Source: Candidatus Omnitrophota bacterium
GTDB taxonomy: Bacteria; Omnitrophota; Gorgyraeia; Zapsychrales; Zapsychraceae
DNA length: 32,630 bases
NCBI GenBank assembly: GCA_029567025.1
Contig: JAKQLT010000118.1
Coordinates: forward strand, 1-32,630
Direction: 5' to 3'
A program made the position numbers and the translations under genes. The notes under the pieces were generated by a model. That model was not told the origin of the DNA. It worked only from the letters and a program-made list of their open reading frames with translations, and did no database searches. Shown here piece after piece: positions 16,223 to 25,303 of this stretch. Positions within the stretch are counted from its first letter, which is position 1. Every line of letters starts with the position of its first letter.

Positions 16223-17563
16223 TTGATCCCTTATATTCCCCATACACACAATGATGTTGAAGAAATGCTTAAGGTGATTGGCGTTTCTTCCATTAATGAT
16301 TTATTTGGCGATATCAAAACGCATCACGCCCCGCGATCGTTTCAATTACCGCAAGGAAAATCTGAATTTGAAGTGGTGGAATATTTAAAAAAGGTTGCGG
16401 CGAAGAACAGATCTAACTTGATTCCTTTTATTGGCGCGGGTTATTATGATCATTATATTCCTTCTGCGATAAGCGCCCTTGTTTCTCGTGGAGAATTTTA
16501 TACAGCTTATACGCCTTATCAGCCAGAATGTTCTCAAGGAACTTTACAAGCGTTATATGAATTTCAAAGTTCTATTTGTACCTTAACCTCAATGGAGGCG
16601 GCTAATGCGTCTGTTTATGAAGGAGGTACAGCCCTTTATGAAGCGGCGATGATGGCGATACGCATCACCAAACGACCTAAAATTATTATGGATAGCGGCG
16701 TAAGTCCTATTTATCGTAAGATTATAAAATCATATACCAGTAATTTGAATTTTGAATTTCAAGAAACACCTGTGATACATGGAAAAGCAGACCGTGCCTC
16801 CATAGAAAGATTATGTGATAAAAAAACAGCGGCGATCATTGTTCAAAATCCGAATTTTTTTGGCGTTATGGATGATCATAGTGATATTGTCGAGAAAGCG
16901 CATAGTCAGGGGATTTTGGTCATCCAAAGCGTGTATCCTATTTCTTTAGGATTATTAAAAACGCCGGGAGAAATGGGCGTTGATATCGCGACTGGCGATG
17001 GCCAAAGTTTAGGATTATCTTTGAATTTTGGCGGTCCTTATTTCGGGTTTATGACAACGCGTAAAAAGTATATTCGTCAAATGCCAGGACGTATCGTCGG
17101 GCAGACGGTTGATGGTCAAGGCCGGCGTTGTTTTGTTAATACGCTTCAGGCACGCGAGCAACATATCCGTCGAGAAAAAGCCACATCGAATATTTGTACG
17201 AACGCGGCGTTGTGCGCCCTTCAAGGATTGATTTATCTTTCTTTGTTAGGAAAAGAAGGGATCAGAGAATTAGCCGAATTGAATTTTCATAAAGCTGAAT
17301 TTATGCGGCGAGAACTTGAAAAAATCAAATGGGTTGTCGTGAAGCGGTCTTCGGCTACATTTAATGAATTTACTGTTTGTTTGCCGCAAAGTGCTTCTAT
17401 AGTTGTTGAGCAAATGGTTGATAAAGGATTTGCCGCTGGATTTCCTTTAGGGCGTTACTATAAAGAAATGGAAAATTATCTTTTGATCTCTGTGACAGAA
17501 AAAAGGACTAAAGAAGAAATAATAAAATATGCGCAAGCATTAAATAATATTTTGAATGGTTAA
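16223..17563 (+). CDS. gcvPA: Glycine dehydrogenase (decarboxylating) subunit 1
   Basis: This 446-residue protein is the N-terminal half of a two-part P protein. It begins IPYIPHTHNDVEEML as other GcvPA proteins do, and contains FIGAGYYDHYIPSAI, YTPYQPECSQGTLQALYEFQ and GQSLGLSLNFGGPYFGFM. With GcvPB it decarboxylates glycine and loads GcvH. The start is TTG 16223, the only start codon that gives the family N-terminus; GGAG lies 11 bases upstream. A 57-base gap separates it from gcvH. The split is the normal clade-specific form, not a frameshift: gcvPB has its own ATG after a 3-base gap. Confidence 0.94.
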   Translation: MIPYIPHTHNDVEEMLKVIGVSSINDLFGDIKTHHAPRSFQLPQGKSEFEVVEYLKKVAAKNRSNLIPFIGAGYYDHYIPSAISALVSRGEFYTAYTPYQPECSQGTLQALYEFQSSICTLTSMEAANASVYEGGTALYEAAMMAIRITKRPKIIMDSGVSPIYRKIIKSYTSNLNFEFQETPVIHGKADRASIERLCDKKTAAIIVQNPNFFGVMDDHSDIVEKAHSQGILVIQSVYPISLGLLKTPGEMGVDIATGDGQSLGLSLNFGGPYFGFMTTRKKYIRQMPGRIVGQTVDGQGRRCFVNTLQAREQHIRREKATSNICTNAALCALQGLIYLSLLGKEGIRELAELNFHKAEFMRRELEKIKWVVVKRSSATFNEFTVCLPQSASIVVEQMVDKGFAAGFPLGRYYKEMENYLLISVTEKRTKEEIIKYAQALNNILNG

Positions 17564-17566
17564 ATC

Positions 17567-19024
17567 ATGGATCTTATTTTTGAAAAAAGCGTGACAGGTG
17601 TTCGGGGATATATGAATCCTCAATTAGATGTTGATATCTTTAGTGAATTTCCTCAAGAATATCAACGACAAAAGCCATCTTTTTTGCCAGAATTATCTGA
17701 GCTTGATGTCGTTCGTCATTTTATGCAATTATCGCAAAGGAATTTTGGCGTTGATACAACTTTTTATCCTTTGGGGTCTTGCACCATGAAATATAATCCT
17801 AAATTTACAGAACGTATTGCGCAGATGCCGTCTTTTACCGAGATGCATCCTTTGTTGCCACAGTTGAAAAAAGCGGATCAATTAGTTCAAGGGTCGCTTG
17901 AGGTCTTGTTTGAATTAGAAAAATGGCTTTGTGAAATTACGGGGATGGATGCGTATACGATGCAACCTTTAGCAGGCGCGCATGGAGAAATGACAGGCGT
18001 TATGATGATGGCCGCGTATCATAAGGCCAAAGGCAATAAGAAAAAATATATTATTGTCCCGGATTCTTCGCATGGAACAAATCCAGCCACAGCGGCGATT
18101 GTCGGCTATGAATTGATTTCCATTTCTTCTGATAAAGACGGGGTTATGGATCTGAAGGAACTTAAAAAGCATCTTAATTCTCAGATCGCGGGAATGATGC
18201 TAACGTGTCCTGATACGCACGGTGTTTTTAATGTTCATATTGATGAAATTGCTCATTTAGTTCATTCGATGGACGGGTTGATGTATTATGATGGAGCAAA
18301 TCTCAATGCGATTCTCGGTCGATGTCGTCCAGGTGATTTAGGTTTTGATATTGTGCATGTGAATATTCATAAAACTTTTTCAACACCGCATGGCGGGGGA
18401 GGGCCAGGAGCTGGACCTGTTGGGGTAAAAAAGGATTTAATTCCTTTTTTGCCAGTCTCTCGCGTGATTAAAAAAGAAGATGGCAGCTATCGACTTAATT
18501 ATGATTATCCAGATTCTATTGGTTATATTTCTTCTTTTTATGGCAATTTTGGAATTTTATTGCGAGCGTATGCGTATATTCTTCTTTTAGGGCAAGAAGG
18601 ATTAAAACAAGTCAGTAATCACGCTGTTTTAAACGCGAATTATATGAAAAAACGTTTGGAAAAATATTTTAAGGTTGCTTTTGATCGGATTTGTATGCAT
18701 GAATGTGTTTTTTCAGCTTCCCAACAAGCTGAACGTGGCGTTCACGCGATTGATATTGCTAAATATTTGATTGATCAAGGCGTTCATCCGCCGACGGTTT
18801 ATTTTCCTCTTACGGTTAAAGAATCTATTATGATCGAGCCGACAGAAACAGAATCAAAATCGACGATGGATCGCTTCATTGATCTGATGATTAAGGCCGA
18901 TGAATTAAGCCAGACGAATCCGGAAATGTTTCACGACTTGCCTAAAAATATGCCTATCAGCCGTCCAGATGAAGTAAAAGCGGCTATGGATATTGATACG
19001 AATTATTTTATGAAACAATCATAA
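17567..19024 (+). CDS. gcvPB: Glycine dehydrogenase (decarboxylating) subunit 2
   Basis: This 485-residue protein is the PLP-binding half of the split P protein. Key segments are FYPLGSCTMKYNPK, the glycine-rich QPLAGAHGEMTGVMM, DSSHGTNPATAAI, and VNIHKTFSTPHGGGGPGAGP, in which Lys269 forms the Schiff base with PLP. The C-terminus holds GVHPPTVYFPL and MIEPTETESKST, typical of GcvPB. It acts with GcvPA in the cytoplasm. Length and motifs are complete. The ligase gene begins 8 bases downstream. Confidence 0.95.
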   Translation: MDLIFEKSVTGVRGYMNPQLDVDIFSEFPQEYQRQKPSFLPELSELDVVRHFMQLSQRNFGVDTTFYPLGSCTMKYNPKFTERIAQMPSFTEMHPLLPQLKKADQLVQGSLEVLFELEKWLCEITGMDAYTMQPLAGAHGEMTGVMMMAAYHKAKGNKKKYIIVPDSSHGTNPATAAIVGYELISISSDKDGVMDLKELKKHLNSQIAGMMLTCPDTHGVFNVHIDEIAHLVHSMDGLMYYDGANLNAILGRCRPGDLGFDIVHVNIHKTFSTPHGGGGPGAGPVGVKKDLIPFLPVSRVIKKEDGSYRLNYDYPDSIGYISSFYGNFGILLRAYAYILLLGQEGLKQVSNHAVLNANYMKKRLEKYFKVAFDRICMHECVFSASQQAERGVHAIDIAKYLIDQGVHPPTVYFPLTVKESIMIEPTETESKSTMDRFIDLMIKADELSQTNPEMFHDLPKNMPISRPDEVKAAMDIDTNYFMKQS

Positions 19025-19032
19025 AAATTTTT

Positions 19033-19782
19033 ATGCTCTCAAAAGATTTATCTTTTTCAAATCCAGAAAAAAATATTTTATTAGATGAGGTCCTTTTTTA
19101 TTTGGCGGAAAATGATAAATCAGATCCGATATTGCGTTTTTGGGAAATGACAGATCCATGTCTTGTGTTAGGAAGGGCTTCTAATGAAGAAGATGATTTG
19201 TTCTTGGATAATATTTTAGAAGACAATTTAAAAGTTTTGCGACGATGTTCCGGGGGAGGGACAGTTTATCAGGCCAAAGGATGTTTGAATTACGCGCTTA
19301 TTCTTCCAAGAACATTCAATTCTCATTTGGCTTATTTAAAAGGTTCGTATGAATTTATTGTGGATTACATTATTAGAGCGTTAGGATCTTTAAATGTTCA
19401 AGCTGAATTTAGGCCTATTTCTGATATTGCTTTAAAAATAAATAATAAAAAGATTTCAGGTAACGCGCAAAAACGTGGCAGGCGTTTTATTTTGCATCAC
19501 GGCACGATTTTGTATGGTTTAGATTTTAATCCCCTAGAGCGATATTTAAGAATTCCTAAAAATGTCCCTGAATATCGTCAGGGTCGGTCTCATCAGGATT
19601 TTGTAGCAAATGTTCCTGTTGGGATTAAAGAATTGAAAACCGCGATCAAAAATGTTTTTTGTGTTTCCGAAGAACAGAACACTTTAACATCCGCAGAAGA
19701 AAAAACGTTGCGGCATTTTTTAGAGAATAAAAGTCCTTTTGTTTCGTTTGAAAATTTTTTCCAGAGTCCTCATTATGCATAA
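19033..19782 (+). CDS. Lipoate-protein ligase A / LipM-like transferase
   Basis: This 249-residue protein is of the biotin/lipoate A/B ligase family. Evidence is PILRFWEMTDPCLVLGR, then RRCSGGGTVYQAKGCLNYAL, then the conserved Lys in NKKISGNAQKRGRRFILHHGTIL, and a C-terminal PEYRQGRSHQDF. It would attach lipoate or octanoate to a Lys, and its place right after gcvPB points to GcvH as the substrate. Sequence alone does not decide between ATP-dependent ligase and octanoyl transferase, so no symbol is given. It overlaps the next gene by 8 bases. Confidence 0.87.
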   Translation: MLSKDLSFSNPEKNILLDEVLFYLAENDKSDPILRFWEMTDPCLVLGRASNEEDDLFLDNILEDNLKVLRRCSGGGTVYQAKGCLNYALILPRTFNSHLAYLKGSYEFIVDYIIRALGSLNVQAEFRPISDIALKINNKKISGNAQKRGRRFILHHGTILYGLDFNPLERYLRIPKNVPEYRQGRSHQDFVANVPVGIKELKTAIKNVFCVSEEQNTLTSAEEKTLRHFLENKSPFVSFENFFQSPHYA

Positions 19783-20194
19783 GAAAATCTTTATTTATTT
19801 TGTTTTTTTTCTTTTTGGGGTTGTTTTTTTTGCGTTTGCGCAAGAAACCGTTATGGAGGGAGAGTCTTTGAGCTTTAAGGAGTCAGAAAAGGTTGTGGAA
19901 AGGCCACAAAAATCTTATTTTTTAGAAGATGCAGAGGTTTTTAAGAAAAAAGTTTATGAGTTGCTTGTTTCTCAGAAAGAAGTTTCGAATGAAATTGAAA
20001 AGAGATATGATGAAAACACGGATGGAAAATTACAGGAAAAGGAGCTTAAGGCTTTTTGGTTTGATATTGTTTTTGTTGTTGAAAGAAGATCCTGGGTTAA
20101 TGTTAATTCGGAGTTTATAAGGATTTTCGATCTGGATAAAGATGGGCGTATTAATTTGCAAGAATCGTTTGAGATTAAAAAATTTCTTCGTTAA
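19775..20194 (+). CDS. Exported protein with two EF-hands
   Basis: ATG 19775 lies inside the ligase gene's last codons and starts a 139-residue product with a clean signal peptide: MHKKIF, hydrophobic core, AFA before QET. The mature part has two canonical calcium-binding loops. These are DENTDGKLQEKE (after KRY) and DLDKDGRINLQE (after RIF), with the usual D-x-(N/D)-x-DG spacing and terminal Glu. A periplasmic or extracellular calcium-dependent role is inferred. The in-frame ATG 19739 would bury the signal peptide and is rejected. The S41 protease gene starts 22 bases after its stop. Confidence 0.78.
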   Translation: MHKKIFIYFVFFLFGVVFFAFAQETVMEGESLSFKESEKVVERPQKSYFLEDAEVFKKKVYELLVSQKEVSNEIEKRYDENTDGKLQEKELKAFWFDIVFVVERRSWVNVNSEFIRIFDLDKDGRINLQESFEIKKFLR

Positions 20195-20216
20195 AATGAT
20201 GTATGAAGGATTCAGG

Positions 20217-21482
20217 ATGAGAGTTAAAAAAAAGAAGGTCTGTTTATTAGTTGTATTTTTTTTATTTTGCGGAGGTTTTCTGGAAATGTCTTTTGCTGAT
20301 ACTGAAAATAAAGATGATGTCCTTACGTCTTATGTGGATTTTTTGAAGAAAGTTTATGAAACAATGGATCAACATTATTATCAGCCGGTTTCTCGTGAAT
20401 CCTTTGAGGAGTTTTTGAGTGATTTTTCCTCTAAAATATATGCTCAATTAAAAGAATTAAAAAAAACAGATGATTATGTCCGATGGCGAAGCGCAGATCT
20501 TTTAGTCAAAAAACTTAAGACGCAAGAAGATGTTTTTTCCGCCTTTTATCCTCCCAAACCAGCTCAAGAATTTAAACAAGAGGCATTATCGCAAAGGATT
20601 GACTTGGGGATTACGGGTCAATTGACAGCGACGGGATTTCAAATAACACAAGTAGAGCCGCGTTCGGATGCTTACGGCAAAGGTTTAAGGCCTCAAGACA
20701 TTTTGCTTAAGATTGACGGAGCGGATGTCTTATCTTTATCTCAAGAGAAGATAGAAGATCTTTTAATCCCGAAAGAAGGGGCAACAGTAAGGCTGGATTT
20801 TTTATCGTCAGAAGATCAATTGGTCCGCGCTATTGATGCTATCAGTAAGGAATATTTCAAGCAGACGGTCTTTCCTTTTACGACAAAAATACCAGAGATT
20901 TACGGATTAGAGATCCGCAATTTTAATCGTATGACAGGTGAAGATATTTTTCGTTTTATGGAGCTTTTTAAACAGCGTGGTGAAATTAAAGGATTAATAT
21001 TGGATTTGCGTAATAATCCTGGAGGGCCTCCGTTAGCGGCAAGAGAATTATCCTCTTTTTTCTTAAAAGGAGGTGAAGATTTTGCATATTTTCATAAGCG
21101 AGGAGAAGAAAAATCACTTTTAGATGTTCCTTTATTGCCACAGCAGTATCATTATGACGGGCCTATGGTTATTTTGGTTAATGAAAAAAGCGGTAGCTCC
21201 TCAGAATTATTTTCTGGTATTATGCAAAGGCGTGGACGGGCTTTTGTTATAGGGACTAATACCGCCGGACAAGTCATGCTTAAAAGCATGTTCCCTTTTG
21301 AGGATAATTCAATGGTGCTTTTGATTACGTCGCGGGGGTATCACCCTGATGGGATGCCGTTTAGTTTTAATGGTGTTGTTCCTAACAAGGCCTTAAATCC
21401 AGAAGAAATAAACAATATTATCGATTACGCGACTTTATATCTTGTTTATATAAATAATCAGAAAAATTCTTCATCCGAGTAA
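20217..21482 (+). CDS. Exported S41-family (C-terminal processing-type) peptidase with PDZ domain
   Basis: The start at ATG 20217 is supported by AAGGA 6 bases upstream and a signal peptide beginning MRVKKKK and ending SFA-DTE. The 421-residue product has a PDZ segment (about 125-205) with VEPRSDAYGKGLRPQDILLKIDG, then an S41 core: LILDLRNNPGG, ILVNEKSGSSSELFSGIMQ and RAFVIGTNTAGQ. By alignment to Prc/CtpA the nucleophile is Ser327, but the position of the general-base Lys is Gln352 (TAGQ in place of TFGKG). Tricorn-type relatives also have TAG here without Lys. It may therefore use another base or be inactive. It probably acts in the periplasm. It follows the EF-hand gene closely. Confidence 0.85.
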   Translation: MRVKKKKVCLLVVFFLFCGGFLEMSFADTENKDDVLTSYVDFLKKVYETMDQHYYQPVSRESFEEFLSDFSSKIYAQLKELKKTDDYVRWRSADLLVKKLKTQEDVFSAFYPPKPAQEFKQEALSQRIDLGITGQLTATGFQITQVEPRSDAYGKGLRPQDILLKIDGADVLSLSQEKIEDLLIPKEGATVRLDFLSSEDQLVRAIDAISKEYFKQTVFPFTTKIPEIYGLEIRNFNRMTGEDIFRFMELFKQRGEIKGLILDLRNNPGGPPLAARELSSFFLKGGEDFAYFHKRGEEKSLLDVPLLPQQYHYDGPMVILVNEKSGSSSELFSGIMQRRGRAFVIGTNTAGQVMLKSMFPFEDNSMVLLITSRGYHPDGMPFSFNGVVPNKALNPEEINNIIDYATLYLVYINNQKNSSSE

Positions 21483-21492
21483 TATATTTTTT

Positions 21493-22203
21493 ATGGCTCA
21501 GAAAATTCTTATTATTGTTCCAGCTTATAATGAAGAAAGTAATATTGGTAAAACCATTGATGATATTATGGCCTCTGGCCAGACGGCCACAATTCTTGTT
21601 GTCAATGATTGTTCGAAGGACCAAACTGCTCAAAAAGTTTTAGAGAAATCTGTTATGTTGATTTCTTTGCCTTACAATTTGGGAATCGGCGGTGCAGTCC
21701 AGACAGGATTTCGTTATGCTGATGATAATCATTATGATGTGGCTGTTCAAATTGATGGCGATTATCAACATGATGCCGCCTATTTAAAAGATCTTCTGCG
21801 TCCTCTTTGCGACGATAAAGTTGATATGACAATTGGTAGCCGATTTTTACCGCCATTTTCTTCTTATCAATCATCATTTTTGCGACGATTTGGAATTACT
21901 TTTTTTGCGCGTTTAATTAGTTTTTTAATAAAAGAACACATAACAGACCCGACATCCGGGTATCGCGCGTTTAATAAAAAATTGATTAAAATTTTTGCGA
22001 AATATTACCCGCACGATTTTCCAGAACCTGAGGCAATTTTGATCGCAAAACGATACAAGGCGCGCATTAAAGAAATTCCTGTTCAAATGCGTGAACGTTT
22101 GGGGGGGCAAAGTTCCATTCGATATTTAAAAACTTTTTATTATATGGTTAAAGTTACTTTAGCTATTGTTTTGGATAAATTAAAAGAGAGAAAGGAATTA
22201 TAA
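21493..22203 (+). CDS. Glycosyltransferase family 2, dolichyl-phosphate-mannose-synthase-like
   Basis: This 236-residue GT-A enzyme has ILIIVPAYNEESNIGKTIDDI, VVNDCSKDQT, NLGIGGAVQTGFRYA, the metal-binding IDGDYQHD, TIGSRFLPP and DPTSGYRAFNKK. This is the short DPM1/polyprenyl-phosphate sugar transferase type without membrane helices. It is followed at once by a DUF2304-like membrane protein, a common pairing in polysaccharide loci. A role in making a lipid-linked sugar donor for envelope glycans is inferred; the sugar is unknown. Confidence 0.87.
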   Translation: MAQKILIIVPAYNEESNIGKTIDDIMASGQTATILVVNDCSKDQTAQKVLEKSVMLISLPYNLGIGGAVQTGFRYADDNHYDVAVQIDGDYQHDAAYLKDLLRPLCDDKVDMTIGSRFLPPFSSYQSSFLRRFGITFFARLISFLIKEHITDPTSGYRAFNKKLIKIFAKYYPHDFPEPEAILIAKRYKARIKEIPVQMRERLGGQSSIRYLKTFYYMVKVTLAIVLDKLKERKEL

Positions 22204-22205
22204 AT

Positions 22206-22562
22206 ATGTCTGTCAAAATTTTAGCTTTGGGCTTTGGTCTTGTTATTTTATTTTCTGTCCTGGAATTAATTCGGAAGGAGAAACTAACTTTTAAATATGC
22301 CTTAGGATGGCTCGTGATTGGTATCGTAGCCATTTTTTCCTCTATTTTTGAAACTGTTATTTTTAAAACCGCTTCTTTTTTGGGATTTAAGCTTCCCAGT
22401 AATTTTATTTTCTTTTCTTTGTTGAGTGTTTTTATTCTCTTTAGTCTTTTATTAACTGTTTTTTTATGCCAGCAGAATAATCGCAATGATCTTATGGCCC
22501 AAAAAATAGGAATTTTAGAATTAGAAATTGAGAAGTTGAAAAGAAAGATAAACAAAGAGTAG
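22206..22562 (+). CDS. DUF2304-family membrane protein
   Basis: This 118-residue protein has three predicted membrane helices and a charged C-terminal coiled coil (IGILELEIEKLKRK). The pattern ILELIRKEKLTFKYALGWLVIGI followed by a second helix, then LPSNFIFFSLLSVF, matches DUF2304 proteins as I know them. These are usually found beside DPM1-like glycosyltransferases, as here (2-base gap), and may anchor or help the transferase at the membrane. No enzymatic motif is present. Confidence 0.75.
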   Translation: MSVKILALGFGLVILFSVLELIRKEKLTFKYALGWLVIGIVAIFSSIFETVIFKTASFLGFKLPSNFIFFSLLSVFILFSLLLTVFLCQQNNRNDLMAQKIGILELEIEKLKRKINKE

Positions 22563-22563
22563 T

Positions 22564-23229
22564 ATGGAACAAAAAAAATTACCTCAATCGCATCATTGGA
22601 ATTATTTTTGGAGTTCGGATAAGACTAAGTCTTTTATTCAAGAAAGCTGGTCCAAACGAAGGATCATGCGTGTTTTATCTTATTATATTAAAGAAGGTCA
22701 AAATGTTTTAGATGCTGGGTGTGGTAGTGGTTTTTTTTCCAAATATTTTTGCGATCAACGGATGAATGTCTTTTCATTGGATTATTCACAAGAGGCTTTA
22801 GCCCTAACAAAGGCAAGAACATCTTCCCGTGTAACAATTTTAGAAAAAGATTTGTTAAGTGAGGATTTTTCGAAAAGTATCGGGAAAAAGTTTGATATTA
22901 TTTTTTCAGATGGATTATTGGAGCATTTCACCAAAGACCAACAAGATGTAATTCTAAAGAATTTGAAAAATATTTTGTCCGAGAAAGGATTGCTTATAAC
23001 GTTTATCCCTAATCGATGGTCGCTGTGGCAGTTGCTTCGTCCTTTTTTCATGCCTGGCATTGAAGAAAGGCCAATGACGATAAAACAATTAGTTGATTTG
23101 AATGTCCGTCATGGATTGACCGTGAAACAGCAAGGAGGTATCAATGTTTTTCCTTTTCGATTTTCTCCGGATAAAATTTTAGGAAGATATTTAGGAATGC
23201 TTCTTTTCACGATTGCAGAAAAAAAATGA
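22564..23229 (+). CDS. Class I SAM-dependent methyltransferase
   Basis: This 221-residue protein has the SAM-binding motif I NVLDAGCGSGFFSKYF, an acidic end to the second strand (VFSLDYSQEAL) and motif IV-like FDIIFSDGLLEHF. It is of the Methyltransf_11/25 type. Its place between two glycosyltransferases suggests methylation of a sugar, lipid or quinone-like intermediate, but the substrate cannot be told. It starts one base after the DUF2304 stop and ends in TGA overlapping the next ATG (ATGA). Confidence 0.82.
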   Translation: MEQKKLPQSHHWNYFWSSDKTKSFIQESWSKRRIMRVLSYYIKEGQNVLDAGCGSGFFSKYFCDQRMNVFSLDYSQEALALTKARTSSRVTILEKDLLSEDFSKSIGKKFDIIFSDGLLEHFTKDQQDVILKNLKNILSEKGLLITFIPNRWSLWQLLRPFFMPGIEERPMTIKQLVDLNVRHGLTVKQQGGINVFPFRFSPDKILGRYLGMLLFTIAEKK

Positions 23230-24233
23230 ACGTCACGCCCATTACCATTATAATTCCTGTTTTTAATTCTGAAAAAACAATTGCTAAAACATTAGAAGCT
23301 GTTTTGAACCAATCTTATCCGAATGTTGAGATTATTGTGGTTGATGATGGCTCCACAGATTCGACGGCAAAGATTATTGAGATGTTTATAGAGATTAGCA
23401 GAGCCGATAATAAAAAAGTTATTTCCGTTTATCAAAATAATGCGGGGCCTGCTTCGGCTCGCAATCGCGGTGCAAAAGAGGCCAACACGGAAATTATTTT
23501 TTTCACGGACTCCGATTGTGTTCCTCATCAAAATTGGATTGAGCAGTCTTTAGATGCTTTTAAAGATAAAAGTGTTGCTGTTGTCGCTGGAAGCTATGGC
23601 ATTGCAAATGCAGAATTTCTTTTGGCGCGATGTGTTTATCAGGAAATCCTTTATCGGCATAAGTATTTAATGCCGCAATATCCTAAGTCCTTCGGTAGTT
23701 ATAACTTTGGGATTAGAAAGAAGATTTTTGAAGAAGTCGGCGGGTTCAATCAAAATTATCGTTATGCCAGCGGTGAAGATAATGACCTAAGTTATAAAAT
23801 TTTAAAAGCAGGTTATAAAATTTATTTTGAAAAAAAATCATTGGTGGACCATTATCATCCGACGCAGTTAAAAAAATATTTAAAGGAGCAGTTTCGTCAT
23901 GGTTTTTGGCGTTTTAAAATGTATCAGGACCATCCTGCCATGATAAAGGGCGATGATTACACTTTTGGGAAAGATATTATTGAAATTCCTTGGGCAGGAT
24001 TTATCCTAATGTCTTTGTTTTTAAGTCTTTTTGGCTTTATTCCAATTGAGATATTTTTGTGGCTATCAATTTTTCTTTTGATGATGGAGATTTATTACGC
24101 TATTTTTATGGCCCAAGAGAATCAAGAGAGGTTTTATTTAGGGTTTGTTATGTTTTTAAGGTCTTTTGCCAGAATGTTAGGTTTTGTAAAAGGCGGATTA
24201 TATTATTTAAATAATATTATAATAAATATTTGA
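23226..24233 (+). CDS. Membrane-anchored glycosyltransferase family 2
   Basis: This 335-residue protein has a GT-A domain with ITIIIPVFNSEKTIAKTLEAVLNQSYPNVEIIVVDDGSTDST, then NAGPASARNRGA and the metal-binding TDSDCVP. Later FNQNYRYASGEDNDLSYKIL is the acceptor-side ED motif. Two or three hydrophobic helices follow after residue 250. It probably transfers a sugar to a growing envelope glycan at the inner membrane. It overlaps the methyltransferase by 4 bases and is the last gene of this run; a candidate promoter overlaps its stop. Confidence 0.87.
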   Translation: MNVTPITIIIPVFNSEKTIAKTLEAVLNQSYPNVEIIVVDDGSTDSTAKIIEMFIEISRADNKKVISVYQNNAGPASARNRGAKEANTEIIFFTDSDCVPHQNWIEQSLDAFKDKSVAVVAGSYGIANAEFLLARCVYQEILYRHKYLMPQYPKSFGSYNFGIRKKIFEEVGGFNQNYRYASGEDNDLSYKILKAGYKIYFEKKSLVDHYHPTQLKKYLKEQFRHGFWRFKMYQDHPAMIKGDDYTFGKDIIEIPWAGFILMSLFLSLFGFIPIEIFLWLSIFLLMMEIYYAIFMAQENQERFYLGFVMFLRSFARMLGFVKGGLYYLNNIIINI

Positions 24234-24257
24234 TTGAAAATTTTAATATGTTAGAAT
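24230..24257 (+). promoter_or_regulatory. Candidate promoter for the secretin operon
   Basis: TTGATT (24230-24235) and TAGAAT (24252-24257) are spaced 16 bases apart, about 50 bases before the ExeA-like ATG, in the only sizeable gap between the glycosyltransferase and secretin blocks. The 75-base gap is otherwise T-rich with no terminator I can support. Confidence 0.45.
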
Positions 24258-24308
24258 GCTTTTGTCTTAATTTTTTTTAATTTTTTTCACAACTTTGTTA
24301 AGGTTTTT

Positions 24309-25259
24309 ATGCTTGACGATCGTAGAATCAAAAGCATTTCCCCTGGAAAAAGTTTAGGATATTATTCTGTTCTTGGCCTTGAAAAAGAACCTTTCGCGAC
24401 AAGTCCTGACCCAGAATTCTTTTATCATACTCGAGAGCACGATCTTGCATTAACGAATCTTTTGATAGAGCTTCGTTTGCGGCGAGGTCTGTCTGTGATT
24501 TTTGGAGATGTCGGCACAGGTAAGACGACTCTTTCTCGAAAACTTTTACATGAGCTCAATAAGCGTGGCGATATGATTTTTCATATGATTCTTGATCCTT
24601 CATTTACCGGACAAGATCAATTTTTGATTTCTTTGGTCCGCAATTTTAATATTAACTTGCCCAAAGATTGCGATATGCAACATTTGGATATTTTAGAATT
24701 ACGCGATACTATTGAAAATTTTTTGCTTGAGAAAACATTAAAGGAAAATCGAACGATTATTCTTTTAATTGATGAAGCCCAGAAATTAGATTTAACAACT
24801 CTTGAGACTTTAAGGATTCTTTTGAACTTTGAGACTAATGATCAGAAATTGATTCAGCTTGTTCTTTTAGGGCAGCTCGAATTGTATTCTAAAGTGGTTC
24901 ATATGAATAATTTTATTGACCGGATTAGTTTTAAATTTACGTTGAATCCATTGGATGTTAAGGAAACGGGAGACCTGATACGTTTTCGTATTAAGAAAGC
25001 CGGGTATAAATTGGAAAGAGAATTATTTTCGCAAGATGCGATTAGCGAAATTTATAATTACACAAAAGGATATCCCAGAAAAATAAATATGCTTTGTTAT
25101 AAATGTTTAAAGGAAATTATTTTGCAAAATTGTTTCATGGTTGATCAAAAAATTGTGCAAGAAGTTCTTTTAAAAGAACAACAATGGTTAGCCGCGGCTC
25201 AAAGCTCGACGGAAAATAATTTCAATATTAAGGAGATAAAATTAGCACAAAATAATTAA
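24309..25259 (+). CDS. ExeA/GspA-like AAA ATPase
   Basis: This 316-residue ATPase opens with YYSVLGLEKEPFATSPDPEFF, the hallmark N-terminus of ExeA/GspA-type proteins. Walker A is GDVGTGKTTLS, Walker B is IILLIDEAQKL, followed by LNFETNDQKLIQLVLLGQLEL and FRIKKAGY. In Aeromonas, ExeA with ExeB helps the secretin assemble through the peptidoglycan. ExeA there carries a membrane helix and a peptidoglycan-binding domain; neither is present here, so this is an ATPase-only form. It heads a run with a GspC/PilP-like gene and the secretin, which supports a role in secretin assembly or function. Confidence 0.87.
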   Translation: MLDDRRIKSISPGKSLGYYSVLGLEKEPFATSPDPEFFYHTREHDLALTNLLIELRLRRGLSVIFGDVGTGKTTLSRKLLHELNKRGDMIFHMILDPSFTGQDQFLISLVRNFNINLPKDCDMQHLDILELRDTIENFLLEKTLKENRTIILLIDEAQKLDLTTLETLRILLNFETNDQKLIQLVLLGQLELYSKVVHMNNFIDRISFKFTLNPLDVKETGDLIRFRIKKAGYKLERELFSQDAISEIYNYTKGYPRKINMLCYKCLKEIILQNCFMVDQKIVQEVLLKEQQWLAAAQSSTENNFNIKEIKLAQNN

Positions 25260-25303
25260 ATTTTATCTTGAATGGTTATAACCTTATTATAAGATTATAT
25301 TAT

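Noticed and set aside
16223..19024. Frameshifted single gcvP gene
   Set aside because: The two halves have separate starts, a 3-base gap and normal lengths for the naturally split GcvPA/GcvPB form.
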